Below the pieces are notes generated by a model that had not been told where the DNA came from, ran no database searches, and worked only from the letters and a program-made list of their open reading frames with translations. From Paraburkholderia sp. BL23I1N1 (GTDB lineage: Bacteria > Pseudomonadota > Gammaproteobacteria > Burkholderiales > Burkholderiaceae), in the NCBI RefSeq assembly GCF_003610295.1, contig NZ_RAPV01000001.1, positions 6,262,001 through 6,326,000 on the forward strand: a DNA stretch of 64,000 bases, in the 5' to 3' direction. Of this stretch, positions 44,557-53,670 are shown piece by piece. Each line of letters begins with the position of its first letter. The stretch's first letter is position 1. A program made the translations under genes and the position numbers.

Positions 44557-46224
44557 ATGTCCACTCCAATTAACGTCTCACCACCACGCAGCGCCGTTCT
44601 CGACAAAGCCCATCTCGGCGACATCAAAGGCGCGCTCGGCACCATTGCCCATCACGACACCGCACCTCGCAATAACTGGTGGGCCCGCATCCGAACGCTG
44701 CTCGCGATCCTCGGACCCGGCCTCATTGTGATGGTCGGCGACAACGATGCCGGCGCTTTCGGCACTTACACGCAGGCGGGACAGAACTACGGAACCACCT
44801 TGCTGTGGACCATGCTGCTGCTCGTGCCCGTTCTCTTCGTCAATCAGGAAATGGTGCTGCGCCTCGGCGCCGTGACCGGGGTCGGCCATGCCCGGCTGAT
44901 CTTCGAGCGCTTCGGCAAGTTCTGGGGGGCATTCAGCGTTGTCGACCTGTTCATCCTGAACGCGCTCACCATCGTGACCGAGTTCATCGGCATCACGTTC
45001 GTGCTGGATTTCTTCGGCATTTCGAAAGTGGCCGGAGTCTGCATTGCCGCCGCAGTGACGATGGCCGCGGTCAGTACGGGCAATTTCCGGCGTTTCGAGC
45101 GCTTCGCGGTCGTGCTCTGTCTGTTGAGCCTGTTGCTCGTGCCCGTGCTCGTGTCGATTCATCCGCCGGTCAGCCAGATCGCGCACGATTTCGTGATTCC
45201 GAACTGGCCCGCCAATTCGAAACTCAGCGATGTGATGCTGCTCGTGATCGGTATTGTCGGCACCACCGTCGCGCCGTGGCAGCTGTTTTTCCAGCAGAGC
45301 TATATCGTGGACAAACGCATCACGCCGCGCTTCATGAAGTATGAGAAAGCTGACCTGTGGATCGGCATCATCTTCGTGATGATCGGTGCCGTGGCCATGA
45401 TCTCGTTCTGCGCGGCACTCTACGCAGGCAAGCCCGAGTTCGGCAATTTCACGGATGCGGGCGGCGTGATCGCGGGCCTGGAGAAATATGCGGGACGCAC
45501 ACCCGCGGTTCTCTTCGCGGTCGCGCTGCTCGACGCCTGCATCATCGGCGCGGCCGCCGTCTCGCTGTCCACCGCGTATGCAATCGGCGACGTGTTCAAG
45601 ATTCGCCACTCGCTGCATCGCGGCGTGACGGATGCGAAAGGCTTCTATCTCGTCTACTTCGGCATTGTCGCGGCCGCGGCGGCGCTGGTATTGATTCCCG
45701 GCAGCCCGCTCGGTCTTCTGACTGAAGCCGTGCAGACGCTCGCGGGCGTGCTGCTTCCGAGCGCGACGGTGTTCCTGCTGCTGTTGTGCAACGATCGCGC
45801 CGTCCTCGGTCCGTGGGTGAATTCGAAGAAGCTCAACGTCTTTACAGGCGCAGTTGTCTGGGTGCTCGTCATGCTCTCCATCATCCTCACTGCATCGGTG
45901 ATGTATCCGGACATTACCGGCGAAGCGATTATTGAAGTGCTGGCCGGCGGCACGCTACTGGCTGTAGTCGGCTACGCCGCAACCGTGACGGTGCGCAGGC
46001 TGCGGCTCGCAGAGGGGGACGCTACGGTTACCGCGGTTACCGATGGCGAGCAACAGTTTTCGAAAGAAGCCCGCAATACGTGGCGCATGCCGCCCCTCGA
46101 AGAATTGCCTGCACCGCAACTGACCCTGTCCAAACGCGTCTGGATGGGGGTGTTGCGCGGCTATCTGATTGTGGCAGTCGCACTCGTTGTCGTGAAGGTC
46201 GTGCAGATGACGTTGCTGCATTAA
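44557..46224 (+). CDS. NRAMP-family divalent cation transporter with atypical metal site
   Basis: Inner-membrane protein of 555 residues with 11 or more helices. Helix 1 reads GPGLIVMVGDNDAGAFGTYT: the metal-binding Asp (residue 64) is kept, but DPGN has become DAGA, losing Asn. Helix 6 reads VGTTVAPWQLFFQQSYI, where the metal-selecting Met of MPH is Ala (residue 239). These changes remove soft-metal selectivity known in MntH and recall NRAMP-related Mg2+ transporters. A cytoplasmic insert before the last helix (about 480-530) is unusual. Expression may depend on the structured leader upstream. Confidence 0.85.
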   Translation: MSTPINVSPPRSAVLDKAHLGDIKGALGTIAHHDTAPRNNWWARIRTLLAILGPGLIVMVGDNDAGAFGTYTQAGQNYGTTLLWTMLLLVPVLFVNQEMVLRLGAVTGVGHARLIFERFGKFWGAFSVVDLFILNALTIVTEFIGITFVLDFFGISKVAGVCIAAAVTMAAVSTGNFRRFERFAVVLCLLSLLLVPVLVSIHPPVSQIAHDFVIPNWPANSKLSDVMLLVIGIVGTTVAPWQLFFQQSYIVDKRITPRFMKYEKADLWIGIIFVMIGAVAMISFCAALYAGKPEFGNFTDAGGVIAGLEKYAGRTPAVLFAVALLDACIIGAAAVSLSTAYAIGDVFKIRHSLHRGVTDAKGFYLVYFGIVAAAAALVLIPGSPLGLLTEAVQTLAGVLLPSATVFLLLLCNDRAVLGPWVNSKKLNVFTGAVVWVLVMLSIILTASVMYPDITGEAIIEVLAGGTLLAVVGYAATVTVRRLRLAEGDATVTAVTDGEQQFSKEARNTWRMPPLEELPAPQLTLSKRVWMGVLRGYLIVAVALVVVKVVQMTLLH

Positions 46225-46380
46225 GCGGTACTGCCCGCCCGCTCCCCGACGTTTCGGCGAGCGGCGGGCAAACAACCGGCCGCCGCCCTCCACGTCCCCA
46301 CGCCCCCCACGCTCTTCAATACATTAGCTAATCATTAGCACTGCGATCGCTACCAGATACCGGTAACGACCACACATCCA

Positions 46381-46857
46381 TCACGCCCCATCCGCCGAGA
46401 TAACCGGCTCGCACAGAATCGGAAAGTTAACCGAGTTCGCGATATAGCACTTCTCATGCGCAACGTGATGCAAACGCCCGGCCAGTTCAAGATCGCCGCC
46501 GGCCCGAATGACGACATGCGGGCGCAGAACGATCTGCGAAAAGCGGCCCTGCTCCGGACTATCGAGCATCGTGCCCTCGGCGTTGTCGAGATAGCTCAGC
46601 ACAACGACACCCGCATCCGAGCAAAGATGCAGATACCAGAGCTTGTGGCAGGCGGACGCCGAGGCAACCAGCAGATCTTCCGGATTCCACCGGTTCGCGT
46701 CGCCGAAAAACGCCGCGTCTGACGATCCGGGAATATCGGGCTTGCTTCCCGCAGCGATGATGTGGTCCCGGCCGTATTCACGGTATCCCGAGGTGCCGCT
46801 GCCGCGGTTGCCAGTCCATTGCACCGATACCGCGTATTTGTGCTCGCCGTACGCCAT
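46381..46857 (-). CDS. OsmC-family peroxiredoxin-like protein
   Basis: Thiol-dependent hydroperoxide-reductase fold, 158 residues. The two redox cysteines are in LLVASASACHKLWYLHLCSD and HVAHEKCYIANSVNFPILCE. ATG 46857 (MAYGEHKYAV) has AAGGAG at good distance; the frame upstream to 46965 is unsupported. It is divergent from a GntR regulator 108 bp away that may control it. Confidence 0.9.
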   Translation of the reverse strand: MAYGEHKYAVSVQWTGNRGSGTSGYREYGRDHIIAAGSKPDIPGSSDAAFFGDANRWNPEDLLVASASACHKLWYLHLCSDAGVVVLSYLDNAEGTMLDSPEQGRFSQIVLRPHVVIRAGGDLELAGRLHHVAHEKCYIANSVNFPILCEPVISADGA

Positions 46858-46926
46858 GCCAATCTCCTTTGCTGTTGACCCGGAATTGAATTCGCAACGA
46901 ACGCATTCTATATGCGCCCGGCAGTT

Positions 46927-46946
46927 TTGGTATACTATTATTCCAA
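46927..46946 (+). promoter_or_regulatory. Operator/promoter between osmC-like and gntR-like genes
   Basis: TTGGTATACTATTATTCCAA: the ends TTGG and CCAA are inverted, and TATACT (46931-46936) fits a -10 box for the GntR gene. GntR/FadR-type regulators often bind TGGTATACCA-like sites, of which this holds one good half. Confidence 0.45.
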
Positions 46947-46965
46947 ACGACAAGGGCCGACGCAT

Positions 46966-47607
46966 ATGGAAGCAAAACTGGATTCGACGGCCGACGCCAT
47001 CGCCGCCTCACTACGCGAGCTGATCGCGGCCGGCGAACTGGAGGACGGCGCACGGCTGGTCGAGCGCGAACTCGCCGATCGGTTCGGGGTGAGCCGCGTG
47101 CCGATGAGAGAGGCCATACAGAAGCTCGAAGGCGAAGGACTGGTGGAGCTCATGCGCAATCGCGGCGCCGTGGTGCGAACCTTGACGGAATCCGACCTGA
47201 ACGAGATTTACGGCCTGCGCATGTTGCTCGAAGGAGACGCCATCTTCCACGCAGTCAAACGCATGGACAGCGAGACGTTATCGCGCGCCGAACTCGTTCA
47301 TCGGCTTCTGGGAGACGCCGATACGGCGCAAAGACAGGGCGAACTGAATCGCGAATTTCATGAGCTGCTATACCGCCCGTGCGCCAACGGCCGGCAATTG
47401 AAAGCGATCCGCGAACTGCGCGCTCAGGTCGAGCGCTACGAACGATTGCAAGGTACGTTGCTCGCCGACACACCGGCCTTCCAGGACGAGCATCTCAGGA
47501 TTCTCGAAGCATGCGAGGCCGGCAACGCACGCCTCGCGCGATCGATGACAGTGGAACACCTCACGTCGGCCAGGCGCATCGTTCTGCAACTGATTCAGGC
47601 TGAATGA
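46966..47607 (+). CDS. GntR-family regulator, FCD (FadR) subclass
   Basis: Protein of 213 residues. The winged helix is ELADRFGVSRVPMREAIQKL and EGLVELMRNRGAVVRTL; the FCD domain follows with LNEIYGLRMLLEGDAIFHAV and the metal-binding His pattern (NREFHELLY, DEHLRILEAC, MTVEHLTSAR). ATG 46966 is preferred to the in-frame 46912, which lies over the promoter. Ligand probably a small carboxylate. Confidence 0.92.
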   Translation: MEAKLDSTADAIAASLRELIAAGELEDGARLVERELADRFGVSRVPMREAIQKLEGEGLVELMRNRGAVVRTLTESDLNEIYGLRMLLEGDAIFHAVKRMDSETLSRAELVHRLLGDADTAQRQGELNREFHELLYRPCANGRQLKAIRELRAQVERYERLQGTLLADTPAFQDEHLRILEACEAGNARLARSMTVEHLTSARRIVLQLIQAE

Positions 47608-47976
47608 CTACTGCGGCCCGAACGCCTTGCCCGCCACGTTCGGCGCACGAGGATCCGGGTTCATATTCAGGCTGGTGCCGTTCGCGCGCATGTTGCTGAG
47701 CGCCGGACCTGACCCCATGCTGCCGGTTCCGCCGATCGCCGGGGTGCTGCCCATCGTCCCTATTCCAGGCGTTGGGCTAAGGCTTGCCGCGCCCGTGCCC
47801 ACACTCATCCGCTGCCCCACGCCCGCACCGTTGCTCCCACCTGCCTGTAAACCGCCCAACCCGCCCAACCCATTGGCGCCGAGATTGGCCGACTGGGCAT
47901 AAGCCACGCCCGTCAGCCCGATCATCAGCGCCGAGATCAACATACCCTTTGCCACGATTTTCATAGCCTGCTCCAT
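47608..47976 (-). CDS. Secreted glycine-rich low-complexity protein
   Basis: About 122 residues from ATG 47976 (or 47964). The signal peptide is AKGMLISALMIGLTGVAYAQ. The rest is Gly/Asn/Ser-rich (GANGLGGLGGLQAGGSNG) and disordered, ending APNVAGKAFGPQ. No enzymatic motif. Such proteins are common in Burkholderia and of unknown role. Convergent with the GntR gene, the two stops abutting. Confidence 0.65.
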   Translation of the reverse strand: MEQAMKIVAKGMLISALMIGLTGVAYAQSANLGANGLGGLGGLQAGGSNGAGVGQRMSVGTGAASLSPTPGIGTMGSTPAIGGTGSMGSGPALSNMRANGTSLNMNPDPRAPNVAGKAFGPQ

Positions 47977-48249
47977 GATGCTGCTGAATTTCCCGACCGA
48001 ACGCCTCATACCATCGTAGCGATGTCGAGCAATAGGCGCTCATGAAGGAACCGGTCAAACAGTAAGACTGCTCGGCGACCACGTTTGTTCATCGCCGAGA
48101 AGATTCGCCTCGACGTATTTACCGACGAACTCCGAGCAGGCCAATCATTTCCGGCAAGTTGTACAAATGCTTACAAAGCAGCGCGCAACTGGCGTACACC
48201 GACCGCGCTGCTGCGGCGTTATTGCAGGCATCTACCCGCGGAGCCCGCA

Positions 48250-48957
48250 ATGAACACCAACCTCACTTCCAGCAATCCGCAACGCAATCGCATCCATCCC
48301 CTCGTCGCCGGCGCGGCGGTAGCCGTCATTCTTGCGAGCGCCACCGGCATCGCGGCGATGACCGGCCTGCTGCCAACCTCGCACGCAGTGACCGAGCCCG
48401 CGCAACCTGTCGCGCCGATCACGGCTCAGGTCGCGAGCGCGCCAGTCGCCGCGCCCCAACCGGCCCCGGTTCAGCAAACGGCTCAGCAAGCCGTCCAGCA
48501 AGCCGCACCGGCACGTCCGCGTGTTCATCATACGCACAGCGCGCCTCCCACAGACACACCGAGGTACGCAAACAATCAGGGATATCAGGCGCCGTATGAA
48601 TCCGCACCGGCGAGACCGGTCGCCGATCCTTATGCGGGCGAGGTCGTCGCCATCAATCCGGTCCAGGCGCCTGAGCCGACCACCGGGCTCGGCGCACTGG
48701 GTGGCGCGGTTGCGGGCGGACTCGTCGGCAATCAGATCGGCGGCGGACGCGGCAAGATTCTCACCACCATCGCGGGCGCTGTCGGCGGAGGCCTCGCCGG
48801 CAACGGCATCGAACACGCCGTGAGAAAGCAGACCACCTATCAGGTCCAGGTGCGCATGCAGGACGGCAGCTACCGCAACTTCAGCTACCCGACACAGCCG
48901 GACGTCCAGATCGGCCAGCGGGTTCACGTATCCGGCGATTCGCTGACGGCTTCGTGA
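48250..48957 (+). CDS. Glycine-zipper 2TM-domain protein
   Basis: Envelope protein of 235 residues. An N-terminal membrane anchor (IHPLVAGAAVAVILASATGI) is followed by a long Pro/Gln/Ala linker. The Rickettsia 17-kDa-type glycine zipper is LGALGGAVAGGLVGNQIGGG and TTIAGAVGGGLAGNGIEHAV. A C-terminal SH3-like strand set includes YQVQVRMQDGSYRNFSY. ATG 48250 begins the conserved part. Probably an inner-membrane-anchored envelope stress or structural protein. Confidence 0.85.
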   Translation: MNTNLTSSNPQRNRIHPLVAGAAVAVILASATGIAAMTGLLPTSHAVTEPAQPVAPITAQVASAPVAAPQPAPVQQTAQQAVQQAAPARPRVHHTHSAPPTDTPRYANNQGYQAPYESAPARPVADPYAGEVVAINPVQAPEPTTGLGALGGAVAGGLVGNQIGGGRGKILTTIAGAVGGGLAGNGIEHAVRKQTTYQVQVRMQDGSYRNFSYPTQPDVQIGQRVHVSGDSLTAS

Positions 48958-49059
48958 GATCCCGCGCCAGCATTCCAGTGAATGCCGGTTGGCCACAATG
49001 TGAGGGAACGCCGTGCGCGTTATGATCAGCAGTTACGCCAGAACGGCCGATCGCGCACG

Positions 49060-51066
49060 ATGGAGCACGCCTATATCCACCTTTTGCATCTGCTTGCCGG
49101 TCATCCGGCGTGGACGCTCACGGTCATCTTTCTTGCGGCCTTCCTGGAGGCCATCGCGGTCATCGGCACTTTCATTCCAGGCAGTACAGCCATGTTTCTC
49201 GCCGGTGCGCTGGCCGGCACGGGTTCACTGAGCCTCGGCTGGGTGTTCCTGTGGGCAATCGCCGGCGCCGTCGCCGGGGACGGCATGAGCTTCTGGATCG
49301 GCAAGCGCTACAAGAACCGAATCGTCCAGTTCTGGCCGTTCAGCAATCATCCGCAGATACTCGACGCAGGCCATCGCTTCTTTCAGAAGCATGGGGCCAA
49401 AGGCGTCGTGTTCGCCCGCTTCGTCGCACCATTGCGGGCCATCGTGCCGGTCGTAGCGGGCATGCTGGGCATGACGCCGGTGCGCTTCTACGCGATGAAC
49501 GTGCTGTCGGCGTTGCTCTGGGCCCCCGCGCATATCCTGCCAGGCGTGGTATTCGGCGCCTCGGTGCTGCTCGCCGGCGCGGTGTCGTTCCGTCTCGTCG
49601 TCATCATCGCGTTGCTGGTCTGCATTGTCTGGCTGAGCTTTCGCGCGATGGGTTTCCTGCTCTCGCATGCCAGTGCGTGGTCGAGCGCGGCGGGCCACTA
49701 TCTGGGAAGGTGGGCTTGCCGTCACCCGGGCCCGTTCGGCCGGCTCGCGCAGCGGCTGCTGGACCCGGAACATCCGGATGCCAGCAGCATCGTAGTGGCG
49801 TCGCTGATCGTGCTGGGATCGGGCGCGCTCTTCTTCGGCGTTCTCGAAGACGTCGTCAGCGGCGATCCGCTGGTCAGCGTCGATCTGTCCGTCTATCACT
49901 TCCTGCAATCGGTGCGCACGCCCTGGAGCGATACCGTGCTTGCAGGACTGGCGACGCTTGGCAGCGTCTTCACGCTGACGGCGCTGGTCATGACCGTGGT
50001 GGTGTGGATGCTGTTTGAACGACGTTGGCGCACCATCGGCTACTGGCTCGCCGCAGTTGTGTTTTCTCAATTGCTGATCTTCGCGCTGCAGTTCGCCATG
50101 CACCGCGCGCCGCCCAACGAACTCCTGTCCGACGCTTACGTGTTTCCGAGCAATCACGTCGCCGCGACCGTGATCGTCTACGGCTTCATGGCATTCCTGC
50201 TCGCGCGGCGGGTCGGCATGGTGGAGGGCCTGTTCGTGGCGACCGCGAGTACGGTGGTCGTGATCGTGGTCGCGCTCGCCGGACTTTACTTCGGCCGTTA
50301 CTGGGTCTCGGACGCGATCGGCGGCGCCGCGCTCGCATACATCTGGGTTGCCATCGTCGCGCTGACGGCGATCTTGCGGCATCCGGAAGTGCCGCCCTCT
50401 CGCGGCTTCATGCCGGTCGTGATTCTGGCGGTAATGCTCCTGAGCGTGGGCGTGCAACTGAGCGTCAATTCACCGGCGCCGCCGCCGGACAACATGCTGC
50501 GCCCGCCGCCCGTGCTGGTCACGCAAGCGCAGTGGACCGTGTCGCTGTGGAAGCGGCTGCCCTGCTATCGCTCCGATATGGGCGGCGACCACAAGGAACC
50601 GCTCACGCTGCAATGGGTGTCGGACCTCGATTCGATCAAGGGGCAACTGCGCGCGCAGGGATGGGTCGAGGGCACGGACCTATCCGCACACAGCCTGCTT
50701 TCGCTTGCCTCGCCGAATGTCGCGGCGGTCGCGCTGCCGGTCTTGCCGAAGCTGAACAATGGCGTGCCTTCGTCGCTGGTCTTCATGCGCCCCGGCGACA
50801 CGCGCGACGAACGCGACGTCCTGCGCTTCTGGCCGAGCGGCTATGCCGTGGCGAACGGTGCGTCGACCACCCCGCTGTGGGTCGGCGCATTCGCGCACGA
50901 ACGGCTCTCCCGGGCGTCGTGGCCGATCAACATTTTGCGGGTCGACAAGGAAGTGTCGTCGTTCGATGCGCACGCAAAAACGAGCGCCGGACTCGGCGCG
51001 GCACTCGTGGGCACGGTGAGTTGTCATGGCGTGCCGGTATCGCTGCTGGCCTCTCCGGTGGAATGA
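49060..51066 (+). CDS. DedA-PAP2-LssY_C fusion membrane protein, copy 2
   Basis: 668 residues from ATG 49060 (MEHAYIHLLHLLAGHPAWTL), colinear with the copy at 18648-20663. DedA domain (about 1-200), PAP2 domain (about 250-450) and LssY_C domain (about 475-660). PAP2 motif 2 is FPSNHVA. Motif 3 is GLYFGRYWVSDAIGG, with Tyr in place of the nucleophilic His, again atypical. The frame upstream to 48982 is unsupported. A chromosomal context with stress-envelope genes suggests this is the resident copy. Confidence 0.9.
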   Translation: MEHAYIHLLHLLAGHPAWTLTVIFLAAFLEAIAVIGTFIPGSTAMFLAGALAGTGSLSLGWVFLWAIAGAVAGDGMSFWIGKRYKNRIVQFWPFSNHPQILDAGHRFFQKHGAKGVVFARFVAPLRAIVPVVAGMLGMTPVRFYAMNVLSALLWAPAHILPGVVFGASVLLAGAVSFRLVVIIALLVCIVWLSFRAMGFLLSHASAWSSAAGHYLGRWACRHPGPFGRLAQRLLDPEHPDASSIVVASLIVLGSGALFFGVLEDVVSGDPLVSVDLSVYHFLQSVRTPWSDTVLAGLATLGSVFTLTALVMTVVVWMLFERRWRTIGYWLAAVVFSQLLIFALQFAMHRAPPNELLSDAYVFPSNHVAATVIVYGFMAFLLARRVGMVEGLFVATASTVVVIVVALAGLYFGRYWVSDAIGGAALAYIWVAIVALTAILRHPEVPPSRGFMPVVILAVMLLSVGVQLSVNSPAPPPDNMLRPPPVLVTQAQWTVSLWKRLPCYRSDMGGDHKEPLTLQWVSDLDSIKGQLRAQGWVEGTDLSAHSLLSLASPNVAAVALPVLPKLNNGVPSSLVFMRPGDTRDERDVLRFWPSGYAVANGASTTPLWVGAFAHERLSRASWPINILRVDKEVSSFDAHAKTSAGLGAALVGTVSCHGVPVSLLASPVE

Positions 51067-51248
51067 GCGGCGGGTTGCGGGCGGTCTGCCTGGGCTTGCC
51101 TGGACGTGCGTGTTCGCTATCCCCATCCAGAAATCGCTCTGCACTCAATCACTTGGCGGTTTCGGCCAGGACTTGTCCACAAGGATATGAACATTTTCTG
51201 TGGATAACCCAAACTATCGACCCCATAGCCAGTAATGGCTTCGCTCAT

Positions 51249-51273
51249 ATCGTTAAATCCCGATATATAATTC
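51249..51273 (+). promoter_or_regulatory. Candidate promoter and operator of the ArsR gene
   Basis: Inverted repeat ATATCG-N8-CGATAT (51249-51268) runs into a consensus -10 TATAAT (51268-51273), about 70 bp before the ArsR start. This fits autorepression. Confidence 0.55.
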
Positions 51274-51342
51274 GTCTTGTAGCGATGCAGATGCGTGGCC
51301 GCCAACCGGCGCCACACCGGCCCTGTTGTTAGTTAGCTGAAG

Positions 51343-51669
51343 GTGATGACCCAAAAGCCGCCCCACATGACGCTCGATATCGACGCGATTCACAAAGCGC
51401 TCGCCAACCCCGTACGCCGGGAGATTCTCGGTTGGCTGCGCGAGCCGTATGCGCATTTCTCCGACCAGGACCTGCCGCTCGATCAGGGCGTGTGTGCCGG
51501 CAAGATCGATGCGCGCTGCGGCCTGTCGCAGTCCACGGTGTCGGCACATCTCGCCGCCTTGCAGCGTGCGGGGCTCGTCACGTCGAAGCGGGTCGGTCAA
51601 TGGGTGTTTTTCAAACGCAACGAGGCCGTCATTCAGGCGTTTCTCGAGCACATGAATACCGGGCTCTGA
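51343..51669 (+). CDS. ArsR-family transcriptional regulator
   Basis: Winged-helix regulator of 108 residues. Recognition region IHKALANPVRREILGWLREP and CGLSQSTVSAHLAALQRAGL, wing VTSKRVGQWVFFKRNEAVI. The two cysteines (GVCAGKIDARCG) are near the recognition helix but do not form the metal-site ELCVCDL motif, so it may be redox or ligand responsive. It lies 94 bp before an old-yellow-enzyme gene in the same direction and likely controls it. Confidence 0.9.
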   Translation: MMTQKPPHMTLDIDAIHKALANPVRREILGWLREPYAHFSDQDLPLDQGVCAGKIDARCGLSQSTVSAHLAALQRAGLVTSKRVGQWVFFKRNEAVIQAFLEHMNTGL

Positions 51670-51763
51670 ACGCATCGTCCGCATCGCCGCGCTTTTTTTC
51701 GCTTCTTTCATCATGCAGTTTTTTAAGGCTCGGGCCTCGCGCCCGCCACCAAGGTGAACCTAT

Positions 51764-52825
51764 ATGCCGACTCTTTTTGATCCGCTCCAGATTGGCGACA
51801 TTACGTTGTCGAACCGCATCATCATGGCGCCGCTCACGCGTCAGCGCGCTGAAGAAATCCGCGTGCCGAACGCGCTGATGGCGAAGTACTACGCCGAACG
51901 CGCCACCGCCGGCCTGATCATCAGCGAGGCGACTTCCGTCACGCCGCAAGGTGTCGGTTACGCCGAAACGCCGGGCATCTGGTCGCAGGAACAGGTGGAA
52001 GGCTGGAAGATCGTCACGAACGCCGTGCACGCAGCGGGCGGCAAGATCTTCCTGCAGCTGTGGCACGTCGGCCGTATTTCGGACCCGCTGTTCCTGAACG
52101 GCGAACTGCCGGTTGCGCCGAGCGCGATCGCAGCGCAAGGCCACGTGAGCCTGGTGCGTCCGGAGCGTCCGTACGTCACGCCGCGCGCACTCGAACTCGA
52201 CGAAATCGCCGGTGTGGTCGAAGCGTTCCGCAAGGGCGCCGAAAACGCGAAGGCAGCGGGTTTTGACGGCGTGGAAGTACACGGCGCGAACGGCTACCTG
52301 CTCGACCAGTTCCTGCAGGACAGCACCAACAAGCGTACCGACGCGTACGGCGGCCCGATCGAAAACCGCGCCCGCCTGCTGCTCGAAATCACTGACGCCT
52401 GTATCGACGTCTGGGGCGCGAACCGTGTCGGCGTGCACCTCGCACCGCGTCGCGACGCGCACGCCATGGGCGATTCGGATCCGGCAGCCACCTTCGGTTA
52501 CGTGGCGCGCGAACTCGGCAAGCGCAAGATTGCGTTTATCGCCGCTCGCGAAGCGCTCGGCGACGACCGCCTCGGCCCGCAACTCAAGAAGGAATTCGGC
52601 GGCCCGTACATCGCGAACGAAAAGTTCACGAAGGAAACCGCACAGCACGTGCTCGACGCGGGTGAAGCGGACGCGGTGGCCTGGGGTCAACTGTTCATCG
52701 CGAATCCGGATCTGGTGCGTCGCTTCGAAACCAATGCGCCGTTGAACCAGCCGAATCCGGCCACGTACTACGCACGCGGCGAAACCGGCTACGTCGATTA
52801 TCCGACGCTGGAAGCGGTCGAGTAA
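51764..52825 (+). CDS. Old yellow enzyme family alkene/N-ethylmaleimide reductase
   Basis: FMN-dependent NAD(P)H ene-reductase of 353 residues with a TIM barrel. The start LFDPLQIGDITLSNRIIMAP, QLWHVGRISDPLF, the active-site VEVHGANGYLLDQFLQDSTN and AWGQLFIANPDLV are characteristic. It reduces activated double bonds such as enones, maleimides or nitro compounds. It follows an ArsR regulator and is closed by a strong terminator. Confidence 0.93.
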   Translation: MPTLFDPLQIGDITLSNRIIMAPLTRQRAEEIRVPNALMAKYYAERATAGLIISEATSVTPQGVGYAETPGIWSQEQVEGWKIVTNAVHAAGGKIFLQLWHVGRISDPLFLNGELPVAPSAIAAQGHVSLVRPERPYVTPRALELDEIAGVVEAFRKGAENAKAAGFDGVEVHGANGYLLDQFLQDSTNKRTDAYGGPIENRARLLLEITDACIDVWGANRVGVHLAPRRDAHAMGDSDPAATFGYVARELGKRKIAFIAAREALGDDRLGPQLKKEFGGPYIANEKFTKETAQHVLDAGEADAVAWGQLFIANPDLVRRFETNAPLNQPNPATYYARGETGYVDYPTLEAVE

Positions 52826-52887
52826 GCGATTGAAGTCAGCGGTTGAAGTCAGCTGAGAAATAAGCAGCGCAGCACGCTGCAAGACCA

Positions 52888-52937
52888 CGCGGCGGGTGTG
52901 ACCGGAACGATATCCGTCCACGCCCGCCGCGTTTTTT
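52888..52937 (+). terminator. Rho-independent terminator after the OYE gene
   Basis: CGCGGCGGG (52888-52896) pairs with CCCGCCGCG (52923-52931), followed immediately by TTTTTT (52932-52937). Confidence 0.9.
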
Positions 52938-53007
52938 CATGCGTTGGCGGCTGCGTCCACCGCACACTGCCCGCTCGACAATCAATCCAGGCGCTTACAC
53001 CCACGCG

Positions 53008-53535
53008 TCATGTCAGGTCACGCCGCATGAACACGCGCTTCGATTCGTCGAGACCGCGCGCGATATGCGCTTCGCGCCGCGCGATCAGCACCGCGTCGAG
53101 ATCGGCCTCCGCGATATCGCGAAAGCCGAGCCGCCGATAATACGGCGCGTTCCACGGCACCTCGCGAAACGTCGACAAGGTAAGTTGCATAACCTGTTGC
53201 GCACGCGCGAGTTGCGCGACCTGCTCGATCAGCCTCGCGCCAAGGCGCTGGCCGGCATGCGAAGTCTGCACGTCGAGTTCCTGAATATAGAAATAGGCAG
53301 GTTGCGGCTCGAACATGACGAATCCCACACAAGTCTCATCGGCATCCACGGCGACGACGATTTCCTGCGCGTCGATCTTGCGCTCGACGATCGCCAGCTC
53401 CATCGGCGGTGCATCGGCGATACCGGTCATGCCGACGCTGACAAAACGCTGACCGGCCTCGAATTCGATCGTACGGATAGCGCTCGCATCGTGCGGTGCG
53501 GCAAGGCGGAACGTGATGTTTGAAGTGTGGTGCAT
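53008..53535 (-). CDS. GNAT-family N-acetyltransferase
   Basis: Protein of 175 residues from ATG 53535 (MHHTSNITFRLAAPHD). The acetyl-CoA fold is visible: ETCVGFVMFEPQPAYFYIQE, then the pyrophosphate loop QTSHAGQRLGARLIEQVAQL (Q/RxxGxG/A form), and YYRRLGFRDI. Substrate unknown. The frame upstream to 53739 overlaps the divergent DedA gene and is not used. Confidence 0.88.
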   Translation of the reverse strand: MHHTSNITFRLAAPHDASAIRTIEFEAGQRFVSVGMTGIADAPPMELAIVERKIDAQEIVVAVDADETCVGFVMFEPQPAYFYIQELDVQTSHAGQRLGARLIEQVAQLARAQQVMQLTLSTFREVPWNAPYYRRLGFRDIAEADLDAVLIARREAHIARGLDESKRVFMRRDLT

Positions 53536-53670
53536 ACGCGTTTCGTCAATTTTATTAGGTACGAATCTGGAAGACCCGCCTCGATATTGACATCGCCGCG
53601 GTGAAATTAACAAGTGCCCGCGCCGCCACGGGACTAAACTCCTGAACACTTCAATCTCTTTCGAACCAAG

